Below, one piece after another: positions 18,503 to 28,989 of a stretch of DNA of 64,000 nucleotides (its first letter is position 1; the number at the start of each line of letters is the position of its first letter). The translations under genes were made by a program, and so were the position numbers. This stretch comes from BQOK01 sp048388525 (GTDB lineage: Bacteria; Bacillota; Clostridia; Oscillospirales; Ruminococcaceae), in contig NZ_DBGCTQ010000038.1 of NCBI RefSeq assembly GCF_048388525.1, forward strand, positions 96,584-160,583. The letters run 5' to 3'. Below the pieces are notes generated by a model. The model saw nothing but the letters and a program-made list of their open reading frames with translations. It made no database searches and was not told the origin of the DNA.

Positions 18503-20959
18503 TCAGTCGTTGTAGCCGTAAGGGTCCTGCCCAGCGCTTTTGCGCCGCAGGACGAACAGCACCGCGCCCAGAATCACGATCAGCACCGCCGCGCCGCCGA
18601 TCACCCAGTACAGCCAGCCGGAGGCCCCTCCGCCCTGGGCGGGCTGCGCACTGGGCGCCGGGGTGGCCTGCGGGGCGGTGGTGGGCGCCGGGCTGGCCGT
18701 GGGGGCCGGGCTGGGCGAAGCCGTGGGCTTGGGGCTGGCCGTGGGGGCCGGGGTGGCCGTGGCCTTGGGCTTGTCGTAGCTGCGGCCGATGTAGGCCTTA
18801 AGGTCGGTCAGGTTGTGGCCGTTGTCCGGGTCAAAACCGCTGGCCTTCAGATCCAGGCCGTTGAACACGTACTTGTCGGCCCCGCGGGTGATGGTCAGGG
18901 TGATGTCCTTGCCGTAGATCGCCTGCCAGATAAAGTGCGGCACCGCGATCTCGCTGCCCGCGTCGATGGTCACCTTGCCGCTCGCAACGCTCTGGATGCT
19001 GCCCAAAGCCGGGTACCAGTCGAAGGGCTTTGGGGTGGGCGCCGGCGTGGGGCCGGGGGTGGCGGCGGGCTTTTGGGTGGGCGCCGGAGTGGGCGCGGGC
19101 GTCAGGGTCTGGCTGGTGCTGCCCGCGGCGGGCTCGTAGTTGGTGTCGCCCGCATAGTTCGCGCTCACCGTGGCCGAGCTCGCGCCCGGCAGGTCGGTCA
19201 GATCCAGCGTGAGCGATCCACCTTGAAACACGCCCGTGCCCTCGCGGCTCTCGCTGCCGGCCTGTACCGTTACTCTCACCTTGCCGGTGGGCCAGGCCGC
19301 GCTGGTGCTGGCCCGCACGGTGGTCACCGTGACCCGCAGCACCGGCGCTTTGCCGCTTTCGCTTTTGCGCTCCATTGTGATGTTCAACAGGGGGGCTGCC
19401 TTTTGAATGTCAAAGGTCTTCGCGACCTCGCCGGTGTAGTTGCCCCCGGCCAGAGCTTTTACCGTCACGGTGGCGGTGCCGGCGTTCACATTGTTGGCAT
19501 AGGCCAGCTCGTAGTCGCTGGGCCCCAGAAGGTTGCCGTCCGAAACCGTGGGCACGGGCTGTTTTTCCGCGCCGTCATAGGTGTATGCGCCAATGTTCCA
19601 GTTCGTGACTATGCTTTCGGTCAAAGCCTTTTTTGCGATGGTCCCTGTGGTGGAAAACGCACCGGCGGGCAGCGTGTAGTTGGTGAGGGGTTTCGTGCCC
19701 GTCCCCACTGTTACCTGCACCTCTTTGCCCGTGGCCGCGTTCGCATCTGTAAAAAATTCGGCGGCAGCAGTGTAATCGGTTCCCAAGGTGAGCGAATCGC
19801 CGCCCACTAGGCCGCTGAACTGCACGGCCGTGACTGTGGCGTTCGTGGTCCCGTCGTAGGTTTTTTCTTGTATCGTGACGGACTCGACGGTCAGCGGCGC
19901 GGGGGTAATTTTTGCGTTCGTGTCGAACGTGCTTTTTCCTAGCTCGTAGTTTTTGGCGGTCCCTCTGTTCGTCAACGTCAGGATCACCCGCACATCTTTG
20001 GGGGCATCCGCCGCATTGTAGTCATCGCCCGTAAATTCGGCGCTAACGGTATAGTCCGTATCCTTTTCCAGCGTCTCGCCGTTTTGCAGGCCTGTGAACT
20101 GCACGGCCTTTGCGGCGGCCGTCTTTCCGCCGTCGTAGGGCTTATCCCCGGCCCCCGCGGTAAAGGTGAGCTTTGCCGGGGCGATGGTCAGGCTCCCCTT
20201 CACTGCGCGGGCAGGCAGGGTGTAAAAGGCCGCTTGGCCACCCGACAGGGAGATCGTCGCGGGCGGGGTATCCTTCTGCGCGCCGGAAGCCGCGCTTTTG
20301 GCCGTGCCGGCGGCAGTGCTTTTGAGGGCAGCCGGGTCAGCCGCCGCGGTGACCTGCGGGGTCCCAACGTTTTTATCATTCACGGTCAGGTCGGCTTTCG
20401 CGCTCACCGTGTCTCCGCTTTCCAGCCCCGTCAGCGTGAGCGGCACATTTTTAAAAGTAGCGGTCCCATTGTAGGTTACCGTGCCCTGGGGTACAGCGGA
20501 AAGCGCTTTTGCCTCCATAGAAATACTCACTGGGCTACTCACAACAGCAGAGCTTCCCCCCGAAGGCGTATATTGGGCCGTAATGGAATTTTGCCCCACT
20601 GCCATTCCCTTTTTACTGGTAGTCGTATAGGCCAGCGTCGCCTCATAATTGCTTGCAGAAGCATTCTGCTCTAATTTCGCTTGGCCCAATTCCTCCGTAC
20701 CGCACATAAAAACGGCCTGCGCATCTGTCGGAACGCTCTCCCCCGCGGCAGGAGTGTATGTGGCCTTCAAGGTGATCGTATCGCCATAAGTATAATTTGT
20801 CGTCCCGCCCTCGGCCGTCAGGGTCATCGTCGCCGCCCCCGTGGCAGCGGGGGCGGCCGCGCGGGTACCCGCGCGGGGCGCGGCCGAAGCGCCCAGCAGG
20901 GGCGCCGCGCACAGCAGCCCCGCCGCCAGAATGCCGGCCAGCCATTGTTTCCGTTTCAT
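18503..20959 (-). CDS. YDG-repeat surface protein with C-terminal membrane anchor
   Basis: Large exported protein of 818 residues. ATG 20959 is chosen because AAAGGAGG precedes it and a signal peptide follows (KRKQWLAGILAAGLLCAAPLLGASA). It contains an Ig-like/MBG-type N domain, then at least two YDG-type beta repeats (KPYDGGKTA and KTYDGTTNA, each with ...YTVSAEF or ...YTAAAEF) and a third divergent one (YTYDGAEKQ). A Thr/Ala bacterial Ig-like domain, two Pro/Thr-rich spacers, one C-terminal helix (WVIGGAAVLIVILGAVLFVL) and a short basic tail follow. There is no LPxTG motif, so it is held by the helix. A perfect 9-base inverted repeat at 20989-21007 precedes the RBS. The role is probably adhesion or cell-surface structure, by inference only. 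Confidence 0.85.
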   Translation of the reverse strand: MKRKQWLAGILAAGLLCAAPLLGASAAPRAGTRAAAPAATGAATMTLTAEGGTTNYTYGDTITLKATYTPAAGESVPTDAQAVFMCGTEELGQAKLEQNASASNYEATLAYTTTSKKGMAVGQNSITAQYTPSGGSSAVVSSPVSISMEAKALSAVPQGTVTYNGTATFKNVPLTLTGLESGDTVSAKADLTVNDKNVGTPQVTAAADPAALKSTAAGTAKSAASGAQKDTPPATISLSGGQAAFYTLPARAVKGSLTIAPAKLTFTAGAGDKPYDGGKTAAAKAVQFTGLQNGETLEKDTDYTVSAEFTGDDYNAADAPKDVRVILTLTNRGTAKNYELGKSTFDTNAKITPAPLTVESVTIQEKTYDGTTNATVTAVQFSGLVGGDSLTLGTDYTAAAEFFTDANAATGKEVQVTVGTGTKPLTNYTLPAGAFSTTGTIAKKALTESIVTNWNIGAYTYDGAEKQPVPTVSDGNLLGPSDYELAYANNVNAGTATVTVKALAGGNYTGEVAKTFDIQKAAPLLNITMERKSESGKAPVLRVTVTTVRASTSAAWPTGKVRVTVQAGSESREGTGVFQGGSLTLDLTDLPGASSATVSANYAGDTNYEPAAGSTSQTLTPAPTPAPTQKPAATPGPTPAPTPKPFDWYPALGSIQSVASGKVTIDAGSEIAVPHFIWQAIYGKDITLTITRGADKYVFNGLDLKASGFDPDNGHNLTDLKAYIGRSYDKPKATATPAPTASPKPTASPSPAPTASPAPTTAPQATPAPSAQPAQGGGASGWLYWVIGGAAVLIVILGAVLFVLRRKSAGQDPYGYND

Positions 20960-21101
20960 GCAAAAACCTCCTTTGCCCAAAGCCTGCAGCCCGGCGCAGC
21001 GCCGGGCAAAAAAGTCATTCTTCTGTCCTTTAAACGACGGGGCCGCCCGTTCCATTGCATCCCGGCGCAAATTTTTCAGTTTTGTAACATTTGGGCACAG
21101 C

Positions 21102-21127
21102 AAAAGCCCCGCCTGGGCGGGGCTTTT
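21102..21127 (-). terminator. Terminator after the BASS transporter gene
   Basis: AAAAGCCCCGCC pairs with GGCGGGGCTTTT over a 2-base gap, 19 bases beyond the stop codon. Confidence 0.8.
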
Positions 21128-21145
21128 GGGGGCTCTGTATTTTGT

Positions 21146-22162
21146 TCAGCCCTCCGTGTGGGCCGTCTCGGGCTCAGGCCGCGCGGGGGCCGCGGCCGCC
21201 TTTTTTTCGGCGCGGGCCGCCATCAGGTTCGCCACGATGGACCCCGAGATATTGTGCCACACGCTGAACAGCGCGCCCGGCACGGTGGCCAGCGCAAGAT
21301 CCGGGAACACGGTGCCCGCAAGGCTGGTGGCAAGGCCGCTGTTCTGCATGCCCACCTCAATCGAAAGCGCGTTGCACTTGGCGTCGTTCAGTTTCAGCGC
21401 CTTGCCCACGCCGTAGCCGCAGGCGTAGCCCAAAAGATTGTGCAGCACCACCACGCCCAGGATCAGCAGGCCGTTGGCAAAAAGCTTCTGCTGGTTTGGG
21501 GCCACCACCGCGCCCACAATGGTCACAATGGCCGCCACGCTCACCAGGGGCAGCACCTCCACCGCGGCCTGGGTGAACTTGCCAAAGAACTTGTTCACCA
21601 CAAAGCCCAGCGCAATGGGCAGGATCACGATCTTCACGATGCTTGTGAACATGCTCACCGGGTCCACGGTCACGGTCTCGTGCAGGTACAGCCAGGTCAG
21701 CGCCGGGGTCAGCACCGGCGCCAGCACGGTCGAGCAGGCGGTCATCCCCACCGAAAGCGCCACGTCGCCCTTGGCCAAAAAGGTCATCACGTTCGACGAG
21801 GTGCCCCCGGGGCAGGTGCCCACCAGCATCACGCCCACCGCCAGCTCGGGGGGCAGGTTAAACACCTTCACCAGCAAAAAGGCCAGCAGCGGCATGATCA
21901 CGAACTGGGCCGCCACCCCCACCAGCACGTCCTTGGGCCGGGTGAACACCACTTTAAAGTCCTCCAGCTTCAGGGTCAGCCCCATGCCGAACATGACCAC
22001 CATCAGCAGGTTGTTCACGCTCACCAGCCTGGTAAAAAAGTTCCAGTCCTTGCCCACCCACAAAAACGAGGCCGGCACAAAAAAGGCCAGTACCGCAACG
22101 GCCACCACAATGAACGCCATGTATTTGCCCACAAATCTGCTTACCTTTTTCAATGTTTCCAT
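21146..22162 (-). CDS. Bile acid:sodium symporter (BASS) family transporter
   Basis: Sodium-coupled organic anion transporter of 338 residues with about nine to ten helices. Family motifs are VVMFGMGLTLKLEDF and the sodium-site region VGTCPGGTSSNVMTFLAKGD in the first repeat, with VGMQNSGLATSLA in the second. The C-terminal tail is hydrophilic. It lies 49 bases downstream of ilvD on the same strand with no terminator between, so it should be under the same T-box. BASS relatives move bile acids, but others move 2-oxo acids such as ketopantoate. The operon context suggests a branched-chain 2-oxo acid or its derivative here, as inference. Confidence 0.88.
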   Translation of the reverse strand: METLKKVSRFVGKYMAFIVVAVAVLAFFVPASFLWVGKDWNFFTRLVSVNNLLMVVMFGMGLTLKLEDFKVVFTRPKDVLVGVAAQFVIMPLLAFLLVKVFNLPPELAVGVMLVGTCPGGTSSNVMTFLAKGDVALSVGMTACSTVLAPVLTPALTWLYLHETVTVDPVSMFTSIVKIVILPIALGFVVNKFFGKFTQAAVEVLPLVSVAAIVTIVGAVVAPNQQKLFANGLLILGVVVLHNLLGYACGYGVGKALKLNDAKCNALSIEVGMQNSGLATSLAGTVFPDLALATVPGALFSVWHNISGSIVANLMAARAEKKAAAAPARPEPETAHTEG

Positions 22163-22211
22163 GATCCTTTTACTCCTCTCTTAAAAGCGCGTTTCGCGCG
22201 TTCCTGCAAGC

Positions 22212-23870
22212 TTATTCCAGCACCGCGCCGGTGTTTGCGCTGCTCACCAGCCGCGCGTAGCGGGCCAGCCATCCCTCGGTGACCTTGGGCGCCGGGGCCT
22301 TCCACTGGGCGCGGCGGCGCTCCAGCTCCTCCCCGCTCACCAATAGCTCCAGCCGCCCGGCCGGGATGTCAATCAAAATGCGGTCCCCCTCCTGCACCAG
22401 GGCGATCTCGCCGCCCACGGCGGCCTCCGGGCTCACATGCCCGATCGACGCCCCGCGGGACGCGCCGGAAAACCGGCCGTCGGTGATCAGCGCCACCGAT
22501 TTATCCAGCCCCATGCCCGCCAGTGCGCTGGTGGGGTTGAGCATCTCCCGCATGCCGGGGCCGCCCCTCGGCCCCTCGTAGCGGATCACCACCACGTCGC
22601 CCGGCTTTATTTCCCCCGCGTAGATGGCCGCAATGGCCCCCTCCTCGCCGTCGAACACCCGGGCCGGGCCCTCGTGCACCAGCATTTCCGGCGCCACGGC
22701 GCTGCGCTTGACAACGCCCCCGTTTTGGGCAATGTTGCCCCACAGCACCGCAATTCCTCCGGTGGGGCTGTAGGGCCGGTCGGTGGGCCGGATGGCACCG
22801 GAATCCCGGTTGGCCGCGCCGGCGATATTTTCGCCGATGGTCCTGCCGGTCACGGTGGGCAGCCCGGTGTGCAGAAGGCCCAGCTGGGCCAGTTGGTTCA
22901 TCACCGCGGGCACACCCCCCGCCGCATACAGATCCTCAATGTGGGTGGGCCCGGCCGGGGCCAGGTGGCAGAAGTTCGGCACCCTGGCGCTCATTTTGTT
23001 GATGGTTTCCAGATCCATGGGCACCTTTGCCTCGTGGGCAATGGCCAAAAGATGCAGCACGCTGTTGGTGCTGCAGCCCAGCGCCATATCCGTGGCCAGG
23101 GCGTTTTCAAACGCCTCGGGGGTCAGGATGTCCCGCGGGCGCAGGCCCTTTTCCAGCAGCTTCATCACCTGCATGCCGGCGTGCTTTGCCAGCTGCACCC
23201 GGGCCGAGTATACCGCCGGGATGGTGCCGTTGCCGGGCAGCGCCATGCCAATGGCCTCGGCCAGGCAGTTCATGCTGTTGGCGGTGTACATGCCTGCGCA
23301 GGAGCCGCAGCCCGGGCAGGTGTTTTTGGTGTAGTCGTCCAGGGCGGCCGCGTCAATCAGGCCGCCCTTGTAGCTGCCCACCGCCTCGAACATCTGCGAA
23401 AGGCTCACCCGCCGCTCCCCCTGCTTGCCCGCCAGCATGGGCCCGCCGCTGGCCACCACGGCCGGCAGGTTCAGCCGGGCGGCGGCCATCAGCATGCCGG
23501 GCACGATCTTGTCGCAGTTGGGCACCAGCACCAGTGCGTCAAACTGGTGCGCGGTGGCCATGGTCTCGATGGAATCGCAGATCAGCTCCCGGCTGGGCAG
23601 GCTGTACTTCATGCCCTCGTGCCCCATGGCAATCCCGTCGCACACGCCGATGGCCGGCACCATCACCGGTGTGCCGCCCGCCATGCGCACCCCATCCTTC
23701 ACGGCCTGGGCGATCTTGTCCAGGTGGGCGTGCCCCGGCACAATCTCGCTGAAGGCGCTCACCACACCCACCAGCGGCCGCTCCAGCTCCTCGTCGGTAA
23801 AGCCCAGGGCATAGAACAGGCTGCGGTTGGGGCAGCGCTCCGGCCCCTGTTTCACATTGTCGCTTCTCAT
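22212..23870 (-). CDS. ilvD: Dihydroxy-acid dehydratase
   Basis: Third step of valine/isoleucine synthesis: it dehydrates 2,3-dihydroxy acids to 2-oxo acids using an Fe-S cluster. The 552-residue length is normal. ATG 23870 follows GGGGGAG. Cluster cysteines are Cys119 (LVPNCDKIVPGM) and the CPGCGSCAGMY motif at 185-193. The C-terminal GRFSGASRGASIGHVSPEA is fully conserved. The gene follows a T-box leader and precedes the BASS transporter gene. No other ilv genes are in the window. Confidence 0.97.
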   Translation of the reverse strand: MRSDNVKQGPERCPNRSLFYALGFTDEELERPLVGVVSAFSEIVPGHAHLDKIAQAVKDGVRMAGGTPVMVPAIGVCDGIAMGHEGMKYSLPSRELICDSIETMATAHQFDALVLVPNCDKIVPGMLMAAARLNLPAVVASGGPMLAGKQGERRVSLSQMFEAVGSYKGGLIDAAALDDYTKNTCPGCGSCAGMYTANSMNCLAEAIGMALPGNGTIPAVYSARVQLAKHAGMQVMKLLEKGLRPRDILTPEAFENALATDMALGCSTNSVLHLLAIAHEAKVPMDLETINKMSARVPNFCHLAPAGPTHIEDLYAAGGVPAVMNQLAQLGLLHTGLPTVTGRTIGENIAGAANRDSGAIRPTDRPYSPTGGIAVLWGNIAQNGGVVKRSAVAPEMLVHEGPARVFDGEEGAIAAIYAGEIKPGDVVVIRYEGPRGGPGMREMLNPTSALAGMGLDKSVALITDGRFSGASRGASIGHVSPEAAVGGEIALVQEGDRILIDIPAGRLELLVSGEELERRRAQWKAPAPKVTEGWLARYARLVSSANTGAVLE

Positions 23871-23889
23871 GCTGCAAAACTCCCCCAAA

Positions 23890-24209
23890 TGATAAAATAA
23901 AAAGGCCTTTGTCTCTTTTATCAAGAGACAAAGGCCTTTAAAAGCGCTCTGCGGTACCACTCTCGTTGCCCCTGCCCAAAGGCAGCAGCCACTCTGCCCC
24001 GGTCTCCCCCCTGCGGGTTTTAACCAGGCGGCAGGGTAACGGCTGCCGGCCGGCCGGGCTTACTCGGCGCAAAACGCCTTTCAGTGGGCAGCTCAGAGGT
24101 GATGTTCGCCTGGTCCTGAACGCGCTGCCTTGCACCAACCGGCAGCTCTCTGGGCGCTGGACACAGATTACTTTTCCTCTTCAACGCTTTAACGTGTTAA
24201 CTTTGTGTT
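23890..24209 (-). promoter_or_regulatory. T-box leader controlling ilvD, probable isoleucine specifier
   Basis: Minus-strand leader of about 320 nt. The T-box core GAGTGGTACCGCAGAG lies around 23949-23963. A strong terminator of 17-base arms follows (23901-23917 with 23923-23939, ending in a U run) just before the ilvD RBS. Near the 5' end, GAAGAGGAAAAGTAATC is the usual start of stem I. On the far side of stem I, GAACATCACC presents ATC (24103-24101) followed by a purine, consistent with an isoleucine specifier codon. Uncharged tRNA should favour the antiterminator and let ilvD and the transporter be expressed. Confidence 0.9.
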
Positions 24210-24215
24210 GTGATT

Positions 24216-24243
24216 ATTATACCTCGCTTTTGGCGGCTGTCAA
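24216..24243 (-). promoter_or_regulatory. Consensus promoter of the T-box/ilvD unit
   Basis: Perfect TTGACA (24243-24238) and perfect TATAAT (24221-24216) with a 16-base spacer on the minus strand, directly before the T-box leader. Confidence 0.85.
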
Positions 24244-24312
24244 GCCCCTCTGCAAAAAATTTTTATCTGCACTTTGCAGCCGGTCCCTTTGCCGCCCCGG
24301 CAGCACAAGCGT

Positions 24313-24341
24313 TTGAAAAGCTCGCCCTAATATTGTATAAT
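24313..24341 (+). promoter_or_regulatory. Plus-strand promoter reading antisense through the cystatin-like gene
   Basis: TTGAAA, 17 bases, TATAAT on the plus strand. The next plus-strand gene is the LytTR regulator 537 bases away, so the transcript would be antisense to the small minus-strand gene at 24408-24674 on the way. Confidence 0.5.
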
Positions 24342-24407
24342 ATTGGTCATAAAGCCTTTTTATTCTCTATTTGTCATTTCCATTCCATTGCATTTTGCCG
24401 CGCGTGC

Positions 24408-24674
24408 TCACGCGTTCAGCTCGGCAATGTGGGTGATGACGGCCGGTTCCGTTTTTTCCAGCGGCACAAAAATGGTGACCACCGCCAAAAAGTCGCGGGG
24501 CGGCCGGGTCACAGAGGTGGCGTTGCACAGGAATTTATAATTGGTTCCGGCAACCAGTTGGGCAGCCACGGCGAACGGCTCGTACTCCACCCCCTGCAGG
24601 GTCACGGTCTCCTTAAACAGCTCCGCGTCTTCGGGCTCCAGTGCGCGGAATTTGCTCCAGCCTCCACATAACAT
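24408..24674 (-). CDS. Small cystatin/stefin-like protein
   Basis: 88-residue soluble protein without a signal peptide. ATG 24674 follows GGAAGGATCCCT. The sequence carries AAQLVAGTNYKFLCNA at about 37-52. QLVAG matches the QxVxG loop of cystatins, and the N-terminal conserved glycines (MLCGGWS) and the C-terminal VVTIFVPLE strand fit a stefin-like fold. Cystatins inhibit papain-like cysteine proteases. Bacterial members are little studied and inhibition here is only inferred. The second hairpin PW motif is missing. The gene is divergent from the LytTR/kinase pair, and a plus-strand promoter lies beyond its 3' end. Confidence 0.7.
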   Translation of the reverse strand: MLCGGWSKFRALEPEDAELFKETVTLQGVEYEPFAVAAQLVAGTNYKFLCNATSVTRPPRDFLAVVTIFVPLEKTEPAVITHIAELNA

Positions 24675-24877
24675 AGGGATCCTTCCTTTCCATTCTGATG
24701 AAAATGAGCGGGCGCCCCGCCGCGGCCGCGCCGGGAGCCCTTCAAACCTGCAACGGATCCGTTTTTCTGTAATCAGGATACCACGCCGCGCCCGGCCCTT
24801 TCAAGCAAATGGCACGAGCCGCCGTTTTTTGGCTTCAAGCGGCCCCCCTTTTCAAAACAAAACCGAGGTGAAACAAA

Positions 24878-25612
24878 ATGACCGTTGCCATCGTGGACGA
24901 CGATGCCGCCGACTGCCTGCGCAGCGTCGAATGGACCCGCCGCTATTGGGGCGGGCGGGGGGAGCGGGATCCCCTTTATATCCAAACTTTTTCCAGCGGG
25001 AACGAGTTTCTTGCAGCGCTGGCTCACGGGCGTTTCTCCCTTGTGCTGCTGGACTGCTGCATGCCCGGCACAGACGGCCTTGCCACCGCGCGGGCGCTGC
25101 GCGCCCTGGACGGGGAGGCGGTGGTGATCTTTACCACCGCCAGCTGCGATTATGCGGTGGACGGCTACAGCGTGGAGGCGGCGGGGTATCTGGTAAAGCC
25201 CTACTCCTTCGAGGCGTTTGCCCTCGCTCTCGACCGCGCCCGGCCCCGCCTGGTCCGGCAGCGGCCCTTTTTGCTGGTGCCCGCCGCCGGGGGCGAAGCG
25301 CAGGTCCTGGTGGAGGAGCTTGTGTACTGCGACGCCGACAAGCATTATTCCCAGCTTCATCTGGCCGGGGCGCGGCCGCTGCGGGTGCGCATCAGCTTTT
25401 CCGCCCTGCTGCGCCTGCTGGCGCCCTATCCCCAGTTCCTTTTTTGTTACCGCGGCTGCGCGGTCAACCTGGCCCATGTGCGCAGGGCGGAGGAGCTTGC
25501 TTTTTTAATGGACACCGGCGAACGGGTGCCCTTCCGCCGCAAAGAGCGCGCAAAGCTGCTGCGCCAATACGAGGATTATCTGTTTGAAAAAGCAAGGAGG
25601 GAACACCCATGA
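24878..25612 (+). CDS. LytTR-family response regulator
   Basis: 244-residue regulator of the AgrA/LytR type. The receiver domain has MTVAIVDDDAAD, the phospho-acceptor Asp59 in LVLLDCCMPGTDGL, and Lys in GYLVKPYSFEAF. The C-terminal LytTR DNA-binding domain (about 135-235) has VYCDADKHYSQLHL and FLFCYRGCAVNLAHVRR. Its stop overlaps the ATG of the kinase gene by four bases, so the two are translationally coupled. No AgrB or AgrD gene is nearby, so the signal may not be a cyclic peptide. The target genes are unknown. Confidence 0.92.
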   Translation: MTVAIVDDDAADCLRSVEWTRRYWGGRGERDPLYIQTFSSGNEFLAALAHGRFSLVLLDCCMPGTDGLATARALRALDGEAVVIFTTASCDYAVDGYSVEAAGYLVKPYSFEAFALALDRARPRLVRQRPFLLVPAAGGEAQVLVEELVYCDADKHYSQLHLAGARPLRVRISFSALLRLLAPYPQFLFCYRGCAVNLAHVRRAEELAFLMDTGERVPFRRKERAKLLRQYEDYLFEKARREHP

Positions 25613-26913
25613 CAGCGGCCCGCTGGGGTGAACTGGCGCTCTATGAAATATTCGAGGTATTTCCCTTTGCCCTGCTCACGGCGGCGGCGTTCCGCCGGCA
25701 GCTGCGCACGGCAGGGGCGGTGGCGGCAGGCGTTGCCGTCCTGTATCTTTTGGGGCTTCTGCGGCGCTTTGCAGCCCTTGGCGGGGCGCCGGAAACGGCG
25801 CTTTCCATCCTGTGGATCGGGGTCTATCTGGCCGTGTGCAAATTCACGGTCCGGGCAAGCCTGCAAAAGCTGCTGTTCATTCTGCTCTCGGTGCTGAATT
25901 ACGCCAGCCTCAACGCGCTCATTTCCAGTTTTTTGGGGCAGCTGCTGTTTGCCCGGCAGCTGCAGGCCTTCCCCTATTGCTTCGGGGCCAGCGCTGTTTT
26001 GTTCCTTTTGTTTCTCGGCACGCTTCCGCCCGCCCTGTGGTTTGCGGTGCGGCGGATCGAGCCGGTCATGCATTCCGGGGAAAACGAGGCGGCGTGCCGC
26101 TTTTTGTGGCTGGTGCCCGCTGTTTTTTGTGTGTTTTTCTACTATAGCCTTTATGCCGGCGGCGGCCTGCTCAGCTTTGCGGGCAGCCCTTCCAATTTCC
26201 TTTACGCGCTTGCCGTGGGCCTGGGCGGGCTGTTCGTGCTGTTTTTGACCATCCGCATGCTGGAGCAAAGCGAGCTGGCGCTGCACCTGCGCACCGAAAA
26301 TTACCAGCTCGCGCTGCAATCCCTCCGCTTTCAGTCCCTGCAGACCCGCATGGAGGAGACGCGCCGCGCCCGGCATGACCTGCGCCAGTGCGCGGCGCTG
26401 CTGGAGGCGTACCTCCGCACCGGCGACACGGCGGGCCTGGAGCGCTTTGTGCAGCAATACCTTCGTGCCATGCCGCCGGACCTGCCCCTGGTCTTCACCC
26501 ATCACCCCGCGCTGAACGCGCTGCTCACCTATTATGCCGGGCTTGCCGCGGCCCAGGGCGCCACATTGGACGCGCAGGTGGATTATCCGCTGCCCGGCCC
26601 TTTGCCGGATCCCGATCTGGCAATGCTGTTCGGCAACCTTTTGGAGAATGCAGTGGAGGCCTGTGCCCGGCAAACAGGCTGCGGGTGCATCCATCTCACC
26701 GTTCGGCGCGAACAGGCGGCCCTGGTCATTCTGGCCGACAACCCCTGCCCTGTACCCCCTGTGCCCCAGGGGGACCACTTCCGTTCTTCCAAGCGGGAGG
26801 GCGAGGGGATCGGCGTGCTCTCTATCCGGCGCATTGCCGGGCAGTACGGCGGCACGGCGCGGTTCGAGCACCGGGAGGGGCGGTTTTGGGTCTCGGTGCT
26901 GCTGAACCCCTGA
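25609..26913 (+). CDS. AgrC-like membrane sensor kinase with GHKL ATPase domain
   Basis: 434-residue partner kinase of the LytTR regulator. About six membrane helices span residues 8-215, followed by a dimerisation helix with the likely phospho-histidine His256 in RRARHDLRQCAALLEAYL. A C-terminal GHKL ATPase domain follows, with the N box in FGNLLENAVEACARQ and the G box in GEGIGVLSIRRIAGQYGG. Its layout is that of quorum-type kinases (6-TM plus GHKL). The ATGA overlap with the regulator gene shows operon structure. The ligand is unknown. Confidence 0.88.
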   Translation: MTAARWGELALYEIFEVFPFALLTAAAFRRQLRTAGAVAAGVAVLYLLGLLRRFAALGGAPETALSILWIGVYLAVCKFTVRASLQKLLFILLSVLNYASLNALISSFLGQLLFARQLQAFPYCFGASAVLFLLFLGTLPPALWFAVRRIEPVMHSGENEAACRFLWLVPAVFCVFFYYSLYAGGGLLSFAGSPSNFLYALAVGLGGLFVLFLTIRMLEQSELALHLRTENYQLALQSLRFQSLQTRMEETRRARHDLRQCAALLEAYLRTGDTAGLERFVQQYLRAMPPDLPLVFTHHPALNALLTYYAGLAAAQGATLDAQVDYPLPGPLPDPDLAMLFGNLLENAVEACARQTGCGCIHLTVRREQAALVILADNPCPVPPVPQGDHFRSSKREGEGIGVLSIRRIAGQYGGTARFEHREGRFWVSVLLNP

Positions 26914-27077
26914 GCCCGCTTTGGGGGCGGGGGCGGAGCGCAGCTTTTCATACGATCTGCGTCGCCTGTCCAAAAGGGGCTGGCGCGCCGCGCAGGTTTG
27001 GGGTAAAATAAAAAACAGCCTCCGCTTCGCTGCGGCGCAATAAAAACTTTGCCCTTTTGCCGAAAGGAGCCGCTGCC

Positions 27078-28898
<1,821 letters not shown>

Positions 28899-28910
28899 CC
28901 TCGCTTTGCC

Positions 28911-28956
28911 GCGGCCGCGCGCATTCCGCTTTTGCGGTGTGCATGCGGCCGCTTTT
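28911..28956 (+). terminator. Terminator after glgB
   Basis: GCGGCCGC arms (28911-28918 and 28945-28952) enclose a second small hairpin CCGCTTTTGCGG and are followed by TTTTG. Confidence 0.6.
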
Positions 28957-28989
28957 GTTCCCTCCTGCCGCGGTGTTCCCAAAAAATCA

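Noticed and set aside
18503..18620. Possible sortase anchor at the end of the surface protein
   Set aside because: The helix and basic tail are present but no LPxTG-like motif precedes them; treated as a plain membrane anchor.
18640..19120. Second set of short tandem repeats
   Set aside because: These are Pro/Thr/Ala spacer codons of the YDG surface protein, not a non-coding array.
20681..22282. A 533-codon plus-strand open frame across the surface protein and BASS genes
   Set aside because: It runs antisense through two recognisable genes, a terminator and an intergenic gap, and the product is His/Gln/Arg low-complexity.
22437..23900. A 487-codon plus-strand open frame opposite ilvD
   Set aside because: Shadow of a fully conserved ilvD; no RBS and no domain.
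24675..26913. An agr-type quorum system around the LytTR/GHKL pair
   Set aside because: No AgrB protease or AgrD-like peptide gene could be found on either strand nearby.
26914..27077. A small gene or riboswitch before glgB
   Set aside because: No frame with an RBS and no structured element beyond a weak A/T hairpin part; left as plain intergenic sequence.
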